Shown here in pieces: positions 44,653-52,938 of a stretch of 53,058 bases of DNA (position 1 is the first letter of the stretch; each line of letters starts with the position of its first letter). The notes under the pieces are model-generated. The model made no database searches. It had not been told where the DNA came from and was given only the letters and a program-made list of their open reading frames with translations. The stretch is from Stygiolobus sp037389425 (GTDB lineage Archaea > Thermoproteota > Thermoprotei_A > Sulfolobales > Sulfolobaceae), in the NCBI RefSeq assembly GCF_037389425.1, contig NZ_JBBHKR010000107.1:1-53058 (forward strand), in the 5' to 3' direction. The translations under genes were made by a program, and so were the position numbers.

Positions 44653-44937
44653 CATTAGTAAATTTCAATTTATTCAAATAGTAAAGAGATTTTTACTCCC
44701 TCATTAAGCAACTTATCAAAAACGTATGTGAAATATAAAGGTAAAAATAAACGAAAAAAGTAGAGAAAATATCGTAAATAATAGAGACTTAAAAGGGTTT
44801 TTAAATATTACTAATGTGGCAGTTTTATTCCTCAGTTTTAGGATAATATACTCTTCTCTCATAAACCTTCAGTGACAGCCATATACATAAATTTGTTCTA
44901 AATTAAACTTTTTAGTCCCGAAAAGACTCGATAAATC
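44653..44937. other. divergent promoter region without genes
   Basis: An AT-rich spacer between the winged-helix regulator and the first MFS gene. I see no coding frame or RNA gene. The last 60 nt contain TTAAACTTTTTAG, the likely promoter of the MFS gene. Confidence 0.4.
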
Positions 44938-46104
44938 ATGGTCGATAGATCTTTTTTATTTCTCTTCATATCAAGGGTCGCTAGGAGTATTGCACTAGTC
45001 TACGTCAGCCTTTCTATTCCTCTCTACCTTTCATTACTCGGGCTTTCCGTAATCAACGTCGGATTAATAGTGTTTGGAGTGATCGCTTTCTATTCCCTTC
45101 TCTCACTGGGTTTAGGCTTATTAGGGGACAGATACGGGTATAAAAAGTCGTTAATAATAGGTGACATGCTCCCCTTATTCGGCATAACCGCACTTAGCTT
45201 TACCTCCAACATAAACCTCGTTATACCACTCTTGATCATTACCGGTATAGGCGGAGGGGCTAGCGGTGGTCTAAGAGGTCTCTGGTCCCCCGGGATATCC
45301 GCATTAGTAGCTTCAAATTGGAGGGACGAAAAAGAAAGGGTTAAAAAACTCGGTTACTTAAGTTCAGGTGCGAGTAGTGCGAGCGTCATAGGTAGTTTAT
45401 TGCTCTCCCTCCAACCCCTCATCCATAAACCGGCGGTAGAAGAGTACAGAACGCTCTTCGCTGTAGCTGCAGTATTAATGGCGATTTCAGTAATAAGTAT
45501 TGCCATAGTTAAGGAGGCCAAAAGACCCAAAAAGACCACAAAGATCATGGGAAAGAAGAGCTTCTCTTACATCTTACGGGTCATAGCGTCAAACACGGTA
45601 ACCGGGGCTGGGATAGGGTTAGCCGTCCCCTTGCTTCCCCTATGGTTTAAGTTGGCTTACCATGTTACGGAATCCCAGATCGGTCTGGTTTTCACGATCT
45701 CGTATTTACTGACCTCTTTGGGTTCCGCCCTAGCTTCAAAAGTAAGGGGAAACACGTTATTTGTAGCCTCAATAACGAGGTTACTAAACGGCGTATTCCT
45801 CATAGCAATGGCTTTATCACCTTTTTTTATCATGGCAGCTGTGTTTTATGCTGTAAGGGGTTTTAACGCTGGAATAGGGGCGCCAAATAGAACTGCAATA
45901 AACGTTAGGGGAATCTCAGCGGAGGACTACGGTGCTGCGACTAGCATTCAAGGCGTTTCAACACGTGTAGCTCAGTTGAGTAGCGGTGCAAGCGGTATTC
46001 TGATGGATATTTGGTTACCTCTACCCGAGATAGTAGGAGGGGTCTTGCAGATAGCTGGCGGTTATATTTATTACAGCTTGTTGAGTAAGGTTAAGAGCGA
46101 ATGA
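44938..46104 (+). CDS. MFS transporter
   Basis: A 388-residue major facilitator with about 12 transmembrane helices. GDRYGYKKSLIIGD after helix 2 is the family's loop 2-3 motif, and a Gly-rich segment (GIGGGASGGLRG) follows helix 3-4. The second half repeats the fold with another Gly-rich helix. It probably exports drugs or metabolites; substrate unknown. A second MFS gene, now interrupted, begins 41 nt downstream on the same strand. Confidence 0.88.
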   Translation: MVDRSFLFLFISRVARSIALVYVSLSIPLYLSLLGLSVINVGLIVFGVIAFYSLLSLGLGLLGDRYGYKKSLIIGDMLPLFGITALSFTSNINLVIPLLIITGIGGGASGGLRGLWSPGISALVASNWRDEKERVKKLGYLSSGASSASVIGSLLLSLQPLIHKPAVEEYRTLFAVAAVLMAISVISIAIVKEAKRPKKTTKIMGKKSFSYILRVIASNTVTGAGIGLAVPLLPLWFKLAYHVTESQIGLVFTISYLLTSLGSALASKVRGNTLFVASITRLLNGVFLIAMALSPFFIMAAVFYAVRGFNAGIGAPNRTAINVRGISAEDYGAATSIQGVSTRVAQLSSGASGILMDIWLPLPEIVGGVLQIAGGYIYYSLLSKVKSE

Positions 46105-46124
46105 TATTTAGATACACTTAAATT

Positions 46125-46138
46125 GTTCGAATTCGAAC
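46125..46138. promoter_or_regulatory. 14-bp perfect palindrome, candidate operator
   Basis: GTTCGAATTCGAAC is perfectly self-complementary. It lies between TATA-like CACTTAAATTG (46115-46124) and the leaderless ATG at 46146 of the interrupted MFS gene, where a bound repressor would block transcription. Confidence 0.5.
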
Positions 46139-46145
46139 TATTTTT

Positions 46146-46237
46146 ATGGAACCCAACGATTTCAGGGCACTTGCCATAACTTCATTAGCTCACTTCATGA
46201 ACGACGGTACTTTCCTGATCTTCCCTTTGTTAATAGT
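46146..46237 (+). pseudogene. MFS transporter, 5' fragment (split by IS607 element)
   Basis: The first 30 codons of an MFS transporter (MEPNDFRALAITSLAHFMND and the beginning of helix 1) plus the GT of codon 31. Beyond 46237 the frame enters the IS element and stops after about 11 codons. The rest of the gene is at 48192-49275. Joining the two halves at the shared GT restores one open frame of 391 residues. The start is leaderless, about 26 nt from the TATA box. Confidence 0.88.
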
Positions 46238-46239
46238 GT

Positions 46240-47565
46240 TTACCCATGGCGTAACTTTTCCTTACTTTTAATTACTTTTAATTCCGCCACGGGCACCCCT
46301 CTTAAGGGATCATACACAGTCACCCTTAACTCATTGGGGCTAGTCGAGGGAAACACCAATACCCTCCCATCCACCTTTCTTACCAAGTTAAGAGGAGCAA
46401 TAGAATCCCTCTCCAAAAGAACCTCACCACTCTCCAAGTACCTAGCGTTCACCTTGAAAACCTTAATCCCCCCACCCTCGTGAGCAGTGCCCGTCATCAG
46501 GTAGGGGTTAAAAACCCTGATAACCTTCTCAACTACTTGCTTACCCTTCCTCAACTTCTCACCGTTAAACGGGTTGATAGAGGAAGTGTAGGACTCAGAA
46601 ACCTCATCAACGTCTATCGCTTGAGTTTTCAACATATCCACAAATTTAACAACACTCCACTGGTGAATCCTATGCCTAAGCTTATCATTTTTATTGCTCT
46701 CCATCTTCTCCTTAGACCTTGAGGAGAACTTACCAACAATAACCTTAGCCCTTAAATCCCTAGCTAATTCCACGACTCTCTTAACAGTCTTCCTCAAAAC
46801 GTCAGTTTTCCTCTCCCTTTCCCTTAATTTCCTCAACTTCTTCTTAACTAGTTGGTCCTTAGTTGAGTGTCCCTTAGTAATCTCTTCCCTTCTCAAGGAA
46901 TAATTAACCACAATCCTCCCTAATCCAGTTTCATATCTCCTCAACTCCTTGAGTTTAAAATTTTCAAAAGTCGCTAAAGTGACGTTGTTCTCATTAACGT
47001 CAATAGAAATATAATTACCCTCCTTGGACTCAACTTCAACCTCCTTCTCGAAAGTCAACCAAACTAAGACTTTCCTACCAACTAACCTCAGCTTAAGCTC
47101 TTGCGAAACCCTCCAACCTTCATATATGTAGTGGACAAATTGCTTGGTGAACTTGAGGGGTATCTCGACCCAACCCTTGTGAGTTAAAACGCTGACAGAA
47201 ACCTTGTTAAACTTCCAATTAACCATGTTAGGAATAGTGATCATAACCCTCTTATACTCTGGTTTATCCTTCCTCGTTAACCCTTTCTTCCTCCTCTCCC
47301 TAAAACTCTTAACAATCCTACCAGCAACGATATAAGCACCTTCAATAACCCTTGAGGGTAGGAAGGGGTACTTCTCCTTATAGTCACTGTAAAACCTCTC
47401 GTGTAACTTCTTCCTAGTGGTCTGTAAGGCCTCTGATAGGATTACCTCAATCATTTCATTAACGAACTTCCTCTGGTATTCCTCAACCTCTCTGAGAACT
47501 CGATATTTCCACTCGTTCAAGAAGTCGCTCTCTAGTTTAACCGTCCTTTTCAACGTCTTCAACAC
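46240..47565 (-). CDS. tnpB: TnpB-like protein of IS607 element, atypical RuvC
   Basis: A 441-residue TnpB relative. A helical, basic N-terminal half is followed by a RuvC-like region: SIDVNENN near 190 carries the first Asp, and ERDSIAPLNL near 400 the last. The middle motif, usually VxVEDL, reads VIVGKFS here, without Glu. The YTS segment that normally opens a Cys4 zinc finger reads YTSSINPFNG, without Cys. TnpB proteins are RNA-guided nucleases; this one may be inactive or use other residues. Its stop lies 2 nt inside the element end, so any guide RNA must overlap the gene. Confidence 0.85.
   Translation of the reverse strand: MLKTLKRTVKLESDFLNEWKYRVLREVEEYQRKFVNEMIEVILSEALQTTRKKLHERFYSDYKEKYPFLPSRVIEGAYIVAGRIVKSFRERRKKGLTRKDKPEYKRVMITIPNMVNWKFNKVSVSVLTHKGWVEIPLKFTKQFVHYIYEGWRVSQELKLRLVGRKVLVWLTFEKEVEVESKEGNYISIDVNENNVTLATFENFKLKELRRYETGLGRIVVNYSLRREEITKGHSTKDQLVKKKLRKLRERERKTDVLRKTVKRVVELARDLRAKVIVGKFSSRSKEKMESNKNDKLRHRIHQWSVVKFVDMLKTQAIDVDEVSESYTSSINPFNGEKLRKGKQVVEKVIRVFNPYLMTGTAHEGGGIKVFKVNARYLESGEVLLERDSIAPLNLVRKVDGRVLVFPSTSPNELRVTVYDPLRGVPVAELKVIKSKEKLRHG
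46253..46275. repeat. subterminal repeats, tnpB-side end of IS607 element
   Basis: Two tandem copies of the TTACTTTTAATT motif lie about 15-38 nt inside the element. They are inverted relative to the copies at the other end and probably bind TnpA. Confidence 0.6.
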
Positions 47566-48139
47566 ATTTTATCACCTTCTCATACTCTTGGCCGTAAATT
47601 CTTGGGGCGAATGACTTGACGATTTCTACAAAGTCCTCCACTAGCTCTTGCACGTAATCCTTTTCATCTTGGAAAGCCACAATAACGTTTACGCCATATG
47701 CTTTGAACAACTCTACGAGGTATTCGAAGCCGAAACGTGTTAGCCTGTCCTTGTAAGCTACTACAACTGTGTCAATTTGCCTCCTCTTGGCTAATTCTAT
47801 TAATTTCTTTAAACCTTCTCTGTCCTCTTTCAACCCGGAACTTATGTCCTTAACTTCTATTGCACTCACTTCTCCGAGAGTTTTCCTAACCCATTCTCTT
47901 AATGCGTCCAATTGCCTCTCTAGGTAGTCCTTTTGTGTTGGTGAAACTCGAGCGTAAATCGCTACTTGTTTAACCCTTCCACCGCCAGATAGTAATCTTT
48001 CAATTTCGCTGTAAGGTATTCTCCACCTACCGTTAACCTCAACAGCCTTTATCTTCCCTTCCCTAATCCACTTAATAACACCACTCCTACTCATGCCGAA
48101 TATTTCAGCAACTTCACTAGGTGTTAGATACCTCTCCAC
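47537..48139 (-). CDS. tnpA: IS607 transposase TnpA (serine recombinase)
   Basis: A 200-residue protein. Residues 1-50 are a MerR-like helix-turn-helix (YLTPSEVAEIFGMSRSGVIKWI), and from about 57 a serine resolvase domain follows (VAIYARVSPTQKDYLERQ, with catalytic Ser in ARVS). YKDRLTRFG near 130 has the conserved Arg residues. It catalyses insertion and excision through a 2-bp crossover, which agrees with the GT found at both junctions. The start is a GTG at 48139. It is translated before tnpB with overlap. Confidence 0.94.
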   Translation of the reverse strand: MERYLTPSEVAEIFGMSRSGVIKWIREGKIKAVEVNGRWRIPYSEIERLLSGGGRVKQVAIYARVSPTQKDYLERQLDALREWVRKTLGEVSAIEVKDISSGLKEDREGLKKLIELAKRRQIDTVVVAYKDRLTRFGFEYLVELFKAYGVNVIVAFQDEKDYVQELVEDFVEIVKSFAPRIYGQEYEKVIKCVEDVEKDG

Positions 48140-48141
48140 AG

Positions 48142-48174
48142 TAATTAAAAGTAACTAGAAGTATTTAAAAGTAA
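48142..48174. repeat. subterminal repeats, tnpA-side end of IS607 element
   Basis: AATTAAAAGTAA and TTTAAAAGTAA, with a weaker copy between them, lie about 17-50 nt inside the end and just upstream of tnpA. They are likely TnpA-binding sites and may also control the tnpA promoter. Confidence 0.6.
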
Positions 48175-48191
48175 CGTGAAAGTGTTACAGT

Positions 48192-49275
48192 CTACTATTC
48201 TACCCAAGATCACGTTAGTCTGGTATTCCTAGGGGCTTTATCGATTGTTTACACTCTACTTTCCGGTTTACTATCTCCTCTGATAGGTGACTTTGCCGAT
48301 AAACATGACCTGGACACTCCGCTGATGAGCTTAGGGATCTTCATGGAGGGTGTGTCAATACTTCTTTTCGCATTAGGCTTTTTCACACCCTTGCTGATAG
48401 TTATAGGAACAGTACTCTTAGGTATAGGACAAGCTTTTTATCATCCGATCGGTGGTGCAATACTTTCTAGGGTTTTCGGTAGGAGCAGCGGAAGAGCACT
48501 AGGTATTAACGGAGCCTTCGGAAGTATAGGTAGGGCATTGATGCCATCGATAATTACGTTTCTAATTGTAGCTATAGGAGAAATCGGAGGTCTGTTATCC
48601 CTGACAGTAGTGTTCGTCTTAGCAACAATGGTAATCTACCTCGGTCTAAGACAGTACAAAAAGAGATCCCTTGAAGAAATTAGAAAAAGGGCGGAAAAAC
48701 TAGACAGAGTACTTTATAAATTCCTTATCATACTTGGTGTATTGGTATTTATTAGGAGCATGTTCATAACTGGGACTACCACGTTCACAGGGGAATTTAT
48801 TTACTATATATACCATTCAAAGACCTTAGCGGGGATCTTCTTGACGGTGGGATTTCTAGGCTCTGTTCTGGGTCAACCGGTTTTCGGTTGGGTCACTGAG
48901 AAGAAGGGAGGGAGGTTTGCATTTCTGATAACAAGTATACTGTCAGTGTTGTCCTTCCTCGGCTTTTTGTTGCTGTCTGATAACTTGTTAGCTTCCGTGT
49001 TGATGTACAGCGTCTTTACATTTGCCGCTTTTAGTGCTTTCCCCGTGCTTTTGGGGTACGTATCTCAGACTTTTCCCAAGTCATTTTACACGGTCGCTAA
49101 CTCATACATCTGGGGGATAGGCGTTACTGTGGGAGGTGCTGCGGGTAATGCGTTAATCACGGCGTTATTAGGTTTTAATTTCTCGTTAATATCGACGTTT
49201 TACATAGCTCTCGTCTTAGCTGTTTTATCAACCGTGTTAATCCCGTTAATACCTTCGAAAGTAAAGGTTAATTAG
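48192..49275 (+). pseudogene. MFS transporter, 3' fragment (split by IS607 element)
   Basis: The remaining 361 codons of the interrupted MFS transporter. The frame runs open from the element edge: YYSTQDHVSLVFLGAL, then SGLLSPLIGDFADKHD (loop 2-3 motif), and on through about 10 further transmembrane helices. An internal ATG at 48325 gives a 316-residue frame, but it would lack helices 1-2. No promoter is evident for it. The sequence carries no further damage, so the insertion looks recent. Confidence 0.87.
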
Positions 49276-49462
49276 ACAAGGTGTCGAGCTGTTTTATCAA
49301 TGTGAAATAGTAGTCCAAAACTCTTACAATATACTCGTTACTTTTTTCCCGTATTTTTACCCTCGTTTTTTAAAGTATAAATTAAAAAGAACTTATTCCC
49401 TTCTAGCTTACACAAGGCCATAAGGCTAATCGCTCTAGAGTATATAGTTTTCTGAGCTATGC

Positions 49463-49828
49463 TTAGTCATGTCCTTTTATCCTCTCTGTCATTGCCAGAA
49501 AGCTTGAATACATTACTTCTTTCCAGTTAACGTTCCAATAATTAGTAGTTTTAAGTTCACTACCGTCGTCAGTTATCAACATCTTTATCCGGGCTTTTTT
49601 AAGCATTCTAAAAGCTGGAAAACAGAGGGAACCATGAGCTGCTAGGACTTTGTCAGCACCCAGCCTGATGCACTCTTTAGCCACTGCAGGTCTTTTCATT
49701 GGCGAATCGAGAGCCGGGTTTTTCTTCTTTAACACTATCTCGCCTTTAGTCTCATCATAAAGTACTAGTAAATCTCCCCTTGAGAATATTCTCACACGAA
49801 AGTCAGAGTCTGTTACTGTACAAATCAT
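49463..49828 (-). CDS. NifX/NifB-like small protein
   Basis: A 121-residue protein. The middle segment PAVAKECIRLGADKVLAAHGSLCFPAFRML has the pattern of dinitrogenase iron-molybdenum cofactor-binding domains (conserved Gly-Ala-Asp-x-Val followed by a small-residue turn). Similarity is weaker than for the protein at 33086. It may bind a metal cofactor. It stands alone, convergent with the interrupted MFS gene. Confidence 0.55.
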   Translation of the reverse strand: MICTVTDSDFRVRIFSRGDLLVLYDETKGEIVLKKKNPALDSPMKRPAVAKECIRLGADKVLAAHGSLCFPAFRMLKKARIKMLITDDGSELKTTNYWNVNWKEVMYSSFLAMTERIKGHD

Positions 49829-50016
49829 ATTGTTAAGTTTGTAGATTGAGCTTATAAATATGTGTCAGTTTTTGTGCGTTTAACGTAGTCACCATGATTG
49901 TTGAAAAATTTTAAAAATAACGTGGTGGGAAATAAATTGTAGCTTATATATTCACTATAATATACGACGAGTATTTATTTATTTAAGCAAAGAAGACGAG
50001 TATATATAAAAAGTAT

Positions 50017-50577
50017 TTAGAACAGTTGAATGTTCCTCATGAGTTTATATATACTGTAAACTAACACTATGTTCATTACCAGAAACATTGCTATTCCGAC
50101 CGGTGGGAGTTCATCATTACTCCATTGCAAAAACGGGTAGTCTACATTGGAATATTGGGGATAACCTAGGACAAAAAAGATACTTAAGATTGAGTCAGAT
50201 AGCATGTATACAGCCAAACCCACGAGCTTTTGTGACAGCGACATATTAGGTATGTAAGACCCGGCTAAAAGACCTCCTACAAAAAATGTAACTTCACACA
50301 AAACCCGGTATTGCCAAAAGGATGCGGCTAGAGCGAAGAACAACGGGATGTGCCAGAACCCAGCGGGTATAGCACCTATAAGTAGAGCCCAGAAGGAGCC
50401 CCTAAAATACTTATAACCTGCAATTAGCCCTGCAACATACAGAGCGTAGTGGTCTAGCATGTAAGCAATAGGATTAGTGAACTGGAGGAGTTCTACATAA
50501 GGGTTGACAAAAGCTAAAACGAATATTAACGAGATAATTAAGGGTTTTTTAGAAACGTTATGGTTTAATTTAATCAT
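50017..50577 (-). CDS. membrane protein, possibly DUF1404
   Basis: A 186-residue integral membrane protein with six hydrophobic segments. LDHYALYVAGLIAGYKY and GFWHIPLFF contain conserved His residues, as in the DUF1404 proteins often found beside terminal oxidase genes in Sulfolobales. It lies 40 nt downstream of the oxidase subunit I gene on the same strand and may be cotranscribed. A heme or oxidase assembly role is possible but not shown. Confidence 0.6.
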   Translation of the reverse strand: MIKLNHNVSKKPLIISLIFVLAFVNPYVELLQFTNPIAYMLDHYALYVAGLIAGYKYFRGSFWALLIGAIPAGFWHIPLFFALAASFWQYRVLCEVTFFVGGLLAGSYIPNMSLSQKLVGLAVYMLSDSILSIFFVLGYPQYSNVDYPFLQWSNDELPPVGIAMFLVMNIVLVYSIYKLMRNIQLF

Positions 50578-50617
50578 ATAAAAAATTACGAGATATACCT
50601 TAAAAAATTTACTTTTA

Positions 50618-52183
50618 TTAATCTAAGTTTTTATCACTACTATTTAATGTTTTTGTGTTTACCGTCTTAGAAGAAGAGCTATCATCTGTAGTATTCATTG
50701 TTATGTTAGTCCCTGTAGGCATTGATGGTGCTTCGCTCCTTACCCAGAATACGTTAGTCCCCACTCTTAGTAAAGTGAATAATACTGGTATAGCGTACAT
50801 CGCGAAGCTTATTCCCATCATCATTCCAAAGTAAGATATTACATCCATGAAAGACTGGAAGTACGGCTGATATGATACATACCTCCTGATTAAACCTTCA
50901 TAACCTGCAATACTCATAACATAACCAGCACCGAGTGCTCCTATAGTCCATAGACCTAGACCTCCGAATACCATTCCCTTGCCTATACTCGATAATTGCA
51001 TTAACGTCCCCATTTTAGTTTGCAACATGTCTAACAATATTGCCACATAACCCACGACAATAATTGTCCAGATCATCAGGTGGAAATGACCTACTATGTA
51101 GTAGGTGTTGTGGACTAATGCGTCTAACGGGTTTATTGGTAATATCAGTGCTTGTAAACCTGCTAGAATAAATCCTATTAAGGCTATAAGAGCTGAGAAT
51201 CCTACGGGATTCTTGTAGTCATACTTCTTGGCTGTTGCAATTGTTAAACCTAAATTAAGTACTGTTAAGCCTGAACCAGTAGCTAATATAAGTGTGCTAG
51301 AAGTCATGAATGCTCTAATGTACACTGGTAAGGGCCAAGTCTGTAAATGATGAACCCATACTGTCATTCCGAAAGTGAAAAGCAATAATATGTTCCACCT
51401 AGCCCATTTATCACTATATAGAGGTCTTCCAGCAAATTGTGGTATTAGAGCATATAGCCCTCCGAATACAGTAAACGGTGCATAGTAAACTACTGGATGC
51501 CCCCAGAACCAGAATAACACTACCCATGTTAACGGGTTTACCGGAACGTTAGCCCAAAAGTATAGTACATACCATAACTCAGCAGCAGCTAGTGCCGGTT
51601 CCGTTAAGAATATAAACGCTCCTGCAAATATCATTGCATATGCTGCAAATATAGGTATTTTACCTTCTTTAGGCTTGGTCTTTAATCCGTCAATGAACAT
51701 AACCAAAGCAGTTAAGGAAACAGCTACTGCGTTTATGAACATCATGAAGTAAGCTAAACCAATCAATATAGATGAGTGAAAGATCATCCAGCTTCCGCTC
51801 TGTAATGCTAAAGGTGGATACATGTACCAACTTGTCATTGGACCTCCAGCAAAAGTCACTATCATTGGTAGGTTTATCAACCAGAATAGAGCGTATAGTA
51901 ACTTATTGTGAATTATCGACATGTTGCTTTTATACAATGCGTAGGCAAAGATAGAGAACGAGAGGTCTTCAACTATTATCATCATGGCAGCTTGCCCGTG
52001 AAAAGTCACAAGGAAGTAGTAAAGTGGAGCTACGGCTGCTTCAGTCTTGGGTGGTAGGTTAGGGTTTAAAAGTATAGTTCTGAACCATAATGCTGCTATT
52101 CCCATAGCTATTAGCCATGCAATCGCTCCACTTGCATAAACTAAACCTAAACCCAAACCCGTTTTAGGATATAGTTTTACCAT
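50618..52183 (-). CDS. heme-copper oxidase subunit I (SoxB/FoxA-like)
   Basis: A 521-residue protein with about 12 transmembrane helices. All ligands are present: H62 (FHGQ, low-spin heme), H229 with Y233 (GHPVVY, CuB and cross-linked Tyr), H278-H279 (CuB), H366 and H368 (GHFHLM, hemes). It ends with a Ser/Thr-rich tail. It is not fused to subunit III, unlike SoxM. It follows the subunit II gene by 6 nt. The electron donor is probably a copper protein rather than quinol, given the CuA site of the neighbour. Confidence 0.92.
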   Translation of the reverse strand: MVKLYPKTGLGLGLVYASGAIAWLIAMGIAALWFRTILLNPNLPPKTEAAVAPLYYFLVTFHGQAAMMIIVEDLSFSIFAYALYKSNMSIIHNKLLYALFWLINLPMIVTFAGGPMTSWYMYPPLALQSGSWMIFHSSILIGLAYFMMFINAVAVSLTALVMFIDGLKTKPKEGKIPIFAAYAMIFAGAFIFLTEPALAAAELWYVLYFWANVPVNPLTWVVLFWFWGHPVVYYAPFTVFGGLYALIPQFAGRPLYSDKWARWNILLLFTFGMTVWVHHLQTWPLPVYIRAFMTSSTLILATGSGLTVLNLGLTIATAKKYDYKNPVGFSALIALIGFILAGLQALILPINPLDALVHNTYYIVGHFHLMIWTIIVVGYVAILLDMLQTKMGTLMQLSSIGKGMVFGGLGLWTIGALGAGYVMSIAGYEGLIRRYVSYQPYFQSFMDVISYFGMMMGISFAMYAIPVLFTLLRVGTNVFWVRSEAPSMPTGTNITMNTTDDSSSSKTVNTKTLNSSDKNLD

Positions 52184-52189
52184 TTTACA

Positions 52190-52741
52190 TCACCCAACCC
52201 ATATATAACCATACATTAATGGGTGGCCTACTCCACAATATTCCGAACAATGGAATGTGTAATTTCCAGGGGTATTAGGTGCGTAAAAAAACGCATAGGA
52301 GTTAATACCCGGGACTATATTCAAGTTTTGTGTACCATGAGGTAGTTGTATATAAAAGCCATGATCTACGTTGTTACTATATAACACTATTACTATCGGC
52401 TGACCTGGCATTGCCTTAATATAAGGCACTGATAAGCCTGGATTATATCCTTGTGCATAACCTATAACTTGTGGTACACTTATGTTTTCCATATGTCCGT
52501 TAACGTAAATTATTTCTGTAGCGTTTTGTGGTATAAATGCCCACTGGACTGCTAGCATATAGACTACCAGAGTTCCATTAGGCAGATGTTTAGGTAAACC
52601 ACTACCTAACGGTAGACCGTATCGATAAGTGGCTGAAGTTCCATTAGCTATAGAAACATAGCTATAGCCAGTAAAAGCAATAACTAAAGCTAACATGATG
52701 AAGAACCAGATCTTCTCCCAATCTCTATGCTCATTTGCCAA
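52190..52741 (-). CDS. heme-copper oxidase subunit II with CuA site
   Basis: A 183-residue protein. One N-terminal membrane helix (about 11-31) is followed by a cupredoxin domain. The CuA ligands are complete: H127 (VDHGF), then HCSEYCGVGHPLM giving C165, E167, C169, H173 and M176. Quinol-oxidase subunits II such as SoxA lack these. The start is a TTG at 52741. A TATA-like CTTTTAAAC lies upstream. It passes electrons from a soluble or membrane-bound donor to subunit I. Confidence 0.92.
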   Translation of the reverse strand: MANEHRDWEKIWFFIMLALVIAFTGYSYVSIANGTSATYRYGLPLGSGLPKHLPNGTLVVYMLAVQWAFIPQNATEIIYVNGHMENISVPQVIGYAQGYNPGLSVPYIKAMPGQPIVIVLYSNNVDHGFYIQLPHGTQNLNIVPGINSYAFFYAPNTPGNYTFHCSEYCGVGHPLMYGYIWVG

Positions 52742-52938
52742 TTTGGGTCAAAAATTAATTACAAGTAATAGTTTAAAAGCTTTTCTTAGTATTTATTTTT
52801 AATTATCATTAAATTTTAAAGTAAAAAATTAACAAAATGAAGTTTTATATCTATAATATGGAAAAAGGATAATTGATTTTATGAGGTATAGTAGATAGTA
52901 TTAAAATAAATTAAAAAATAAAAATCAAAAGAAAATAT

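Larger units (their letters stand above)
46238..48191 (-). mobile_element. IS607-family insertion sequence
   Basis: A 1954-bp element containing tnpA (serine recombinase) and tnpB on the minus strand, overlapping by 29 nt. The ends were found by rejoining the interrupted MFS gene: GT at 46236-46237 and GT at 48190-48191 are the two copies of the 2-bp crossover site, one of which is counted here. No terminal inverted repeat of the DDE type exists. Near each end are inverted copies of ATTAAAAGTAA-type motifs. Size and gene order match Sulfolobus elements of the ISC1904/ISC1913 kind. Confidence 0.9.

Noticed and set aside
48325..49275. A separate 316-residue MFS protein starting at an internal ATG
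   Set aside because: The frame is open and family-like upstream to the IS edge, so this is the 3' part of the interrupted gene.
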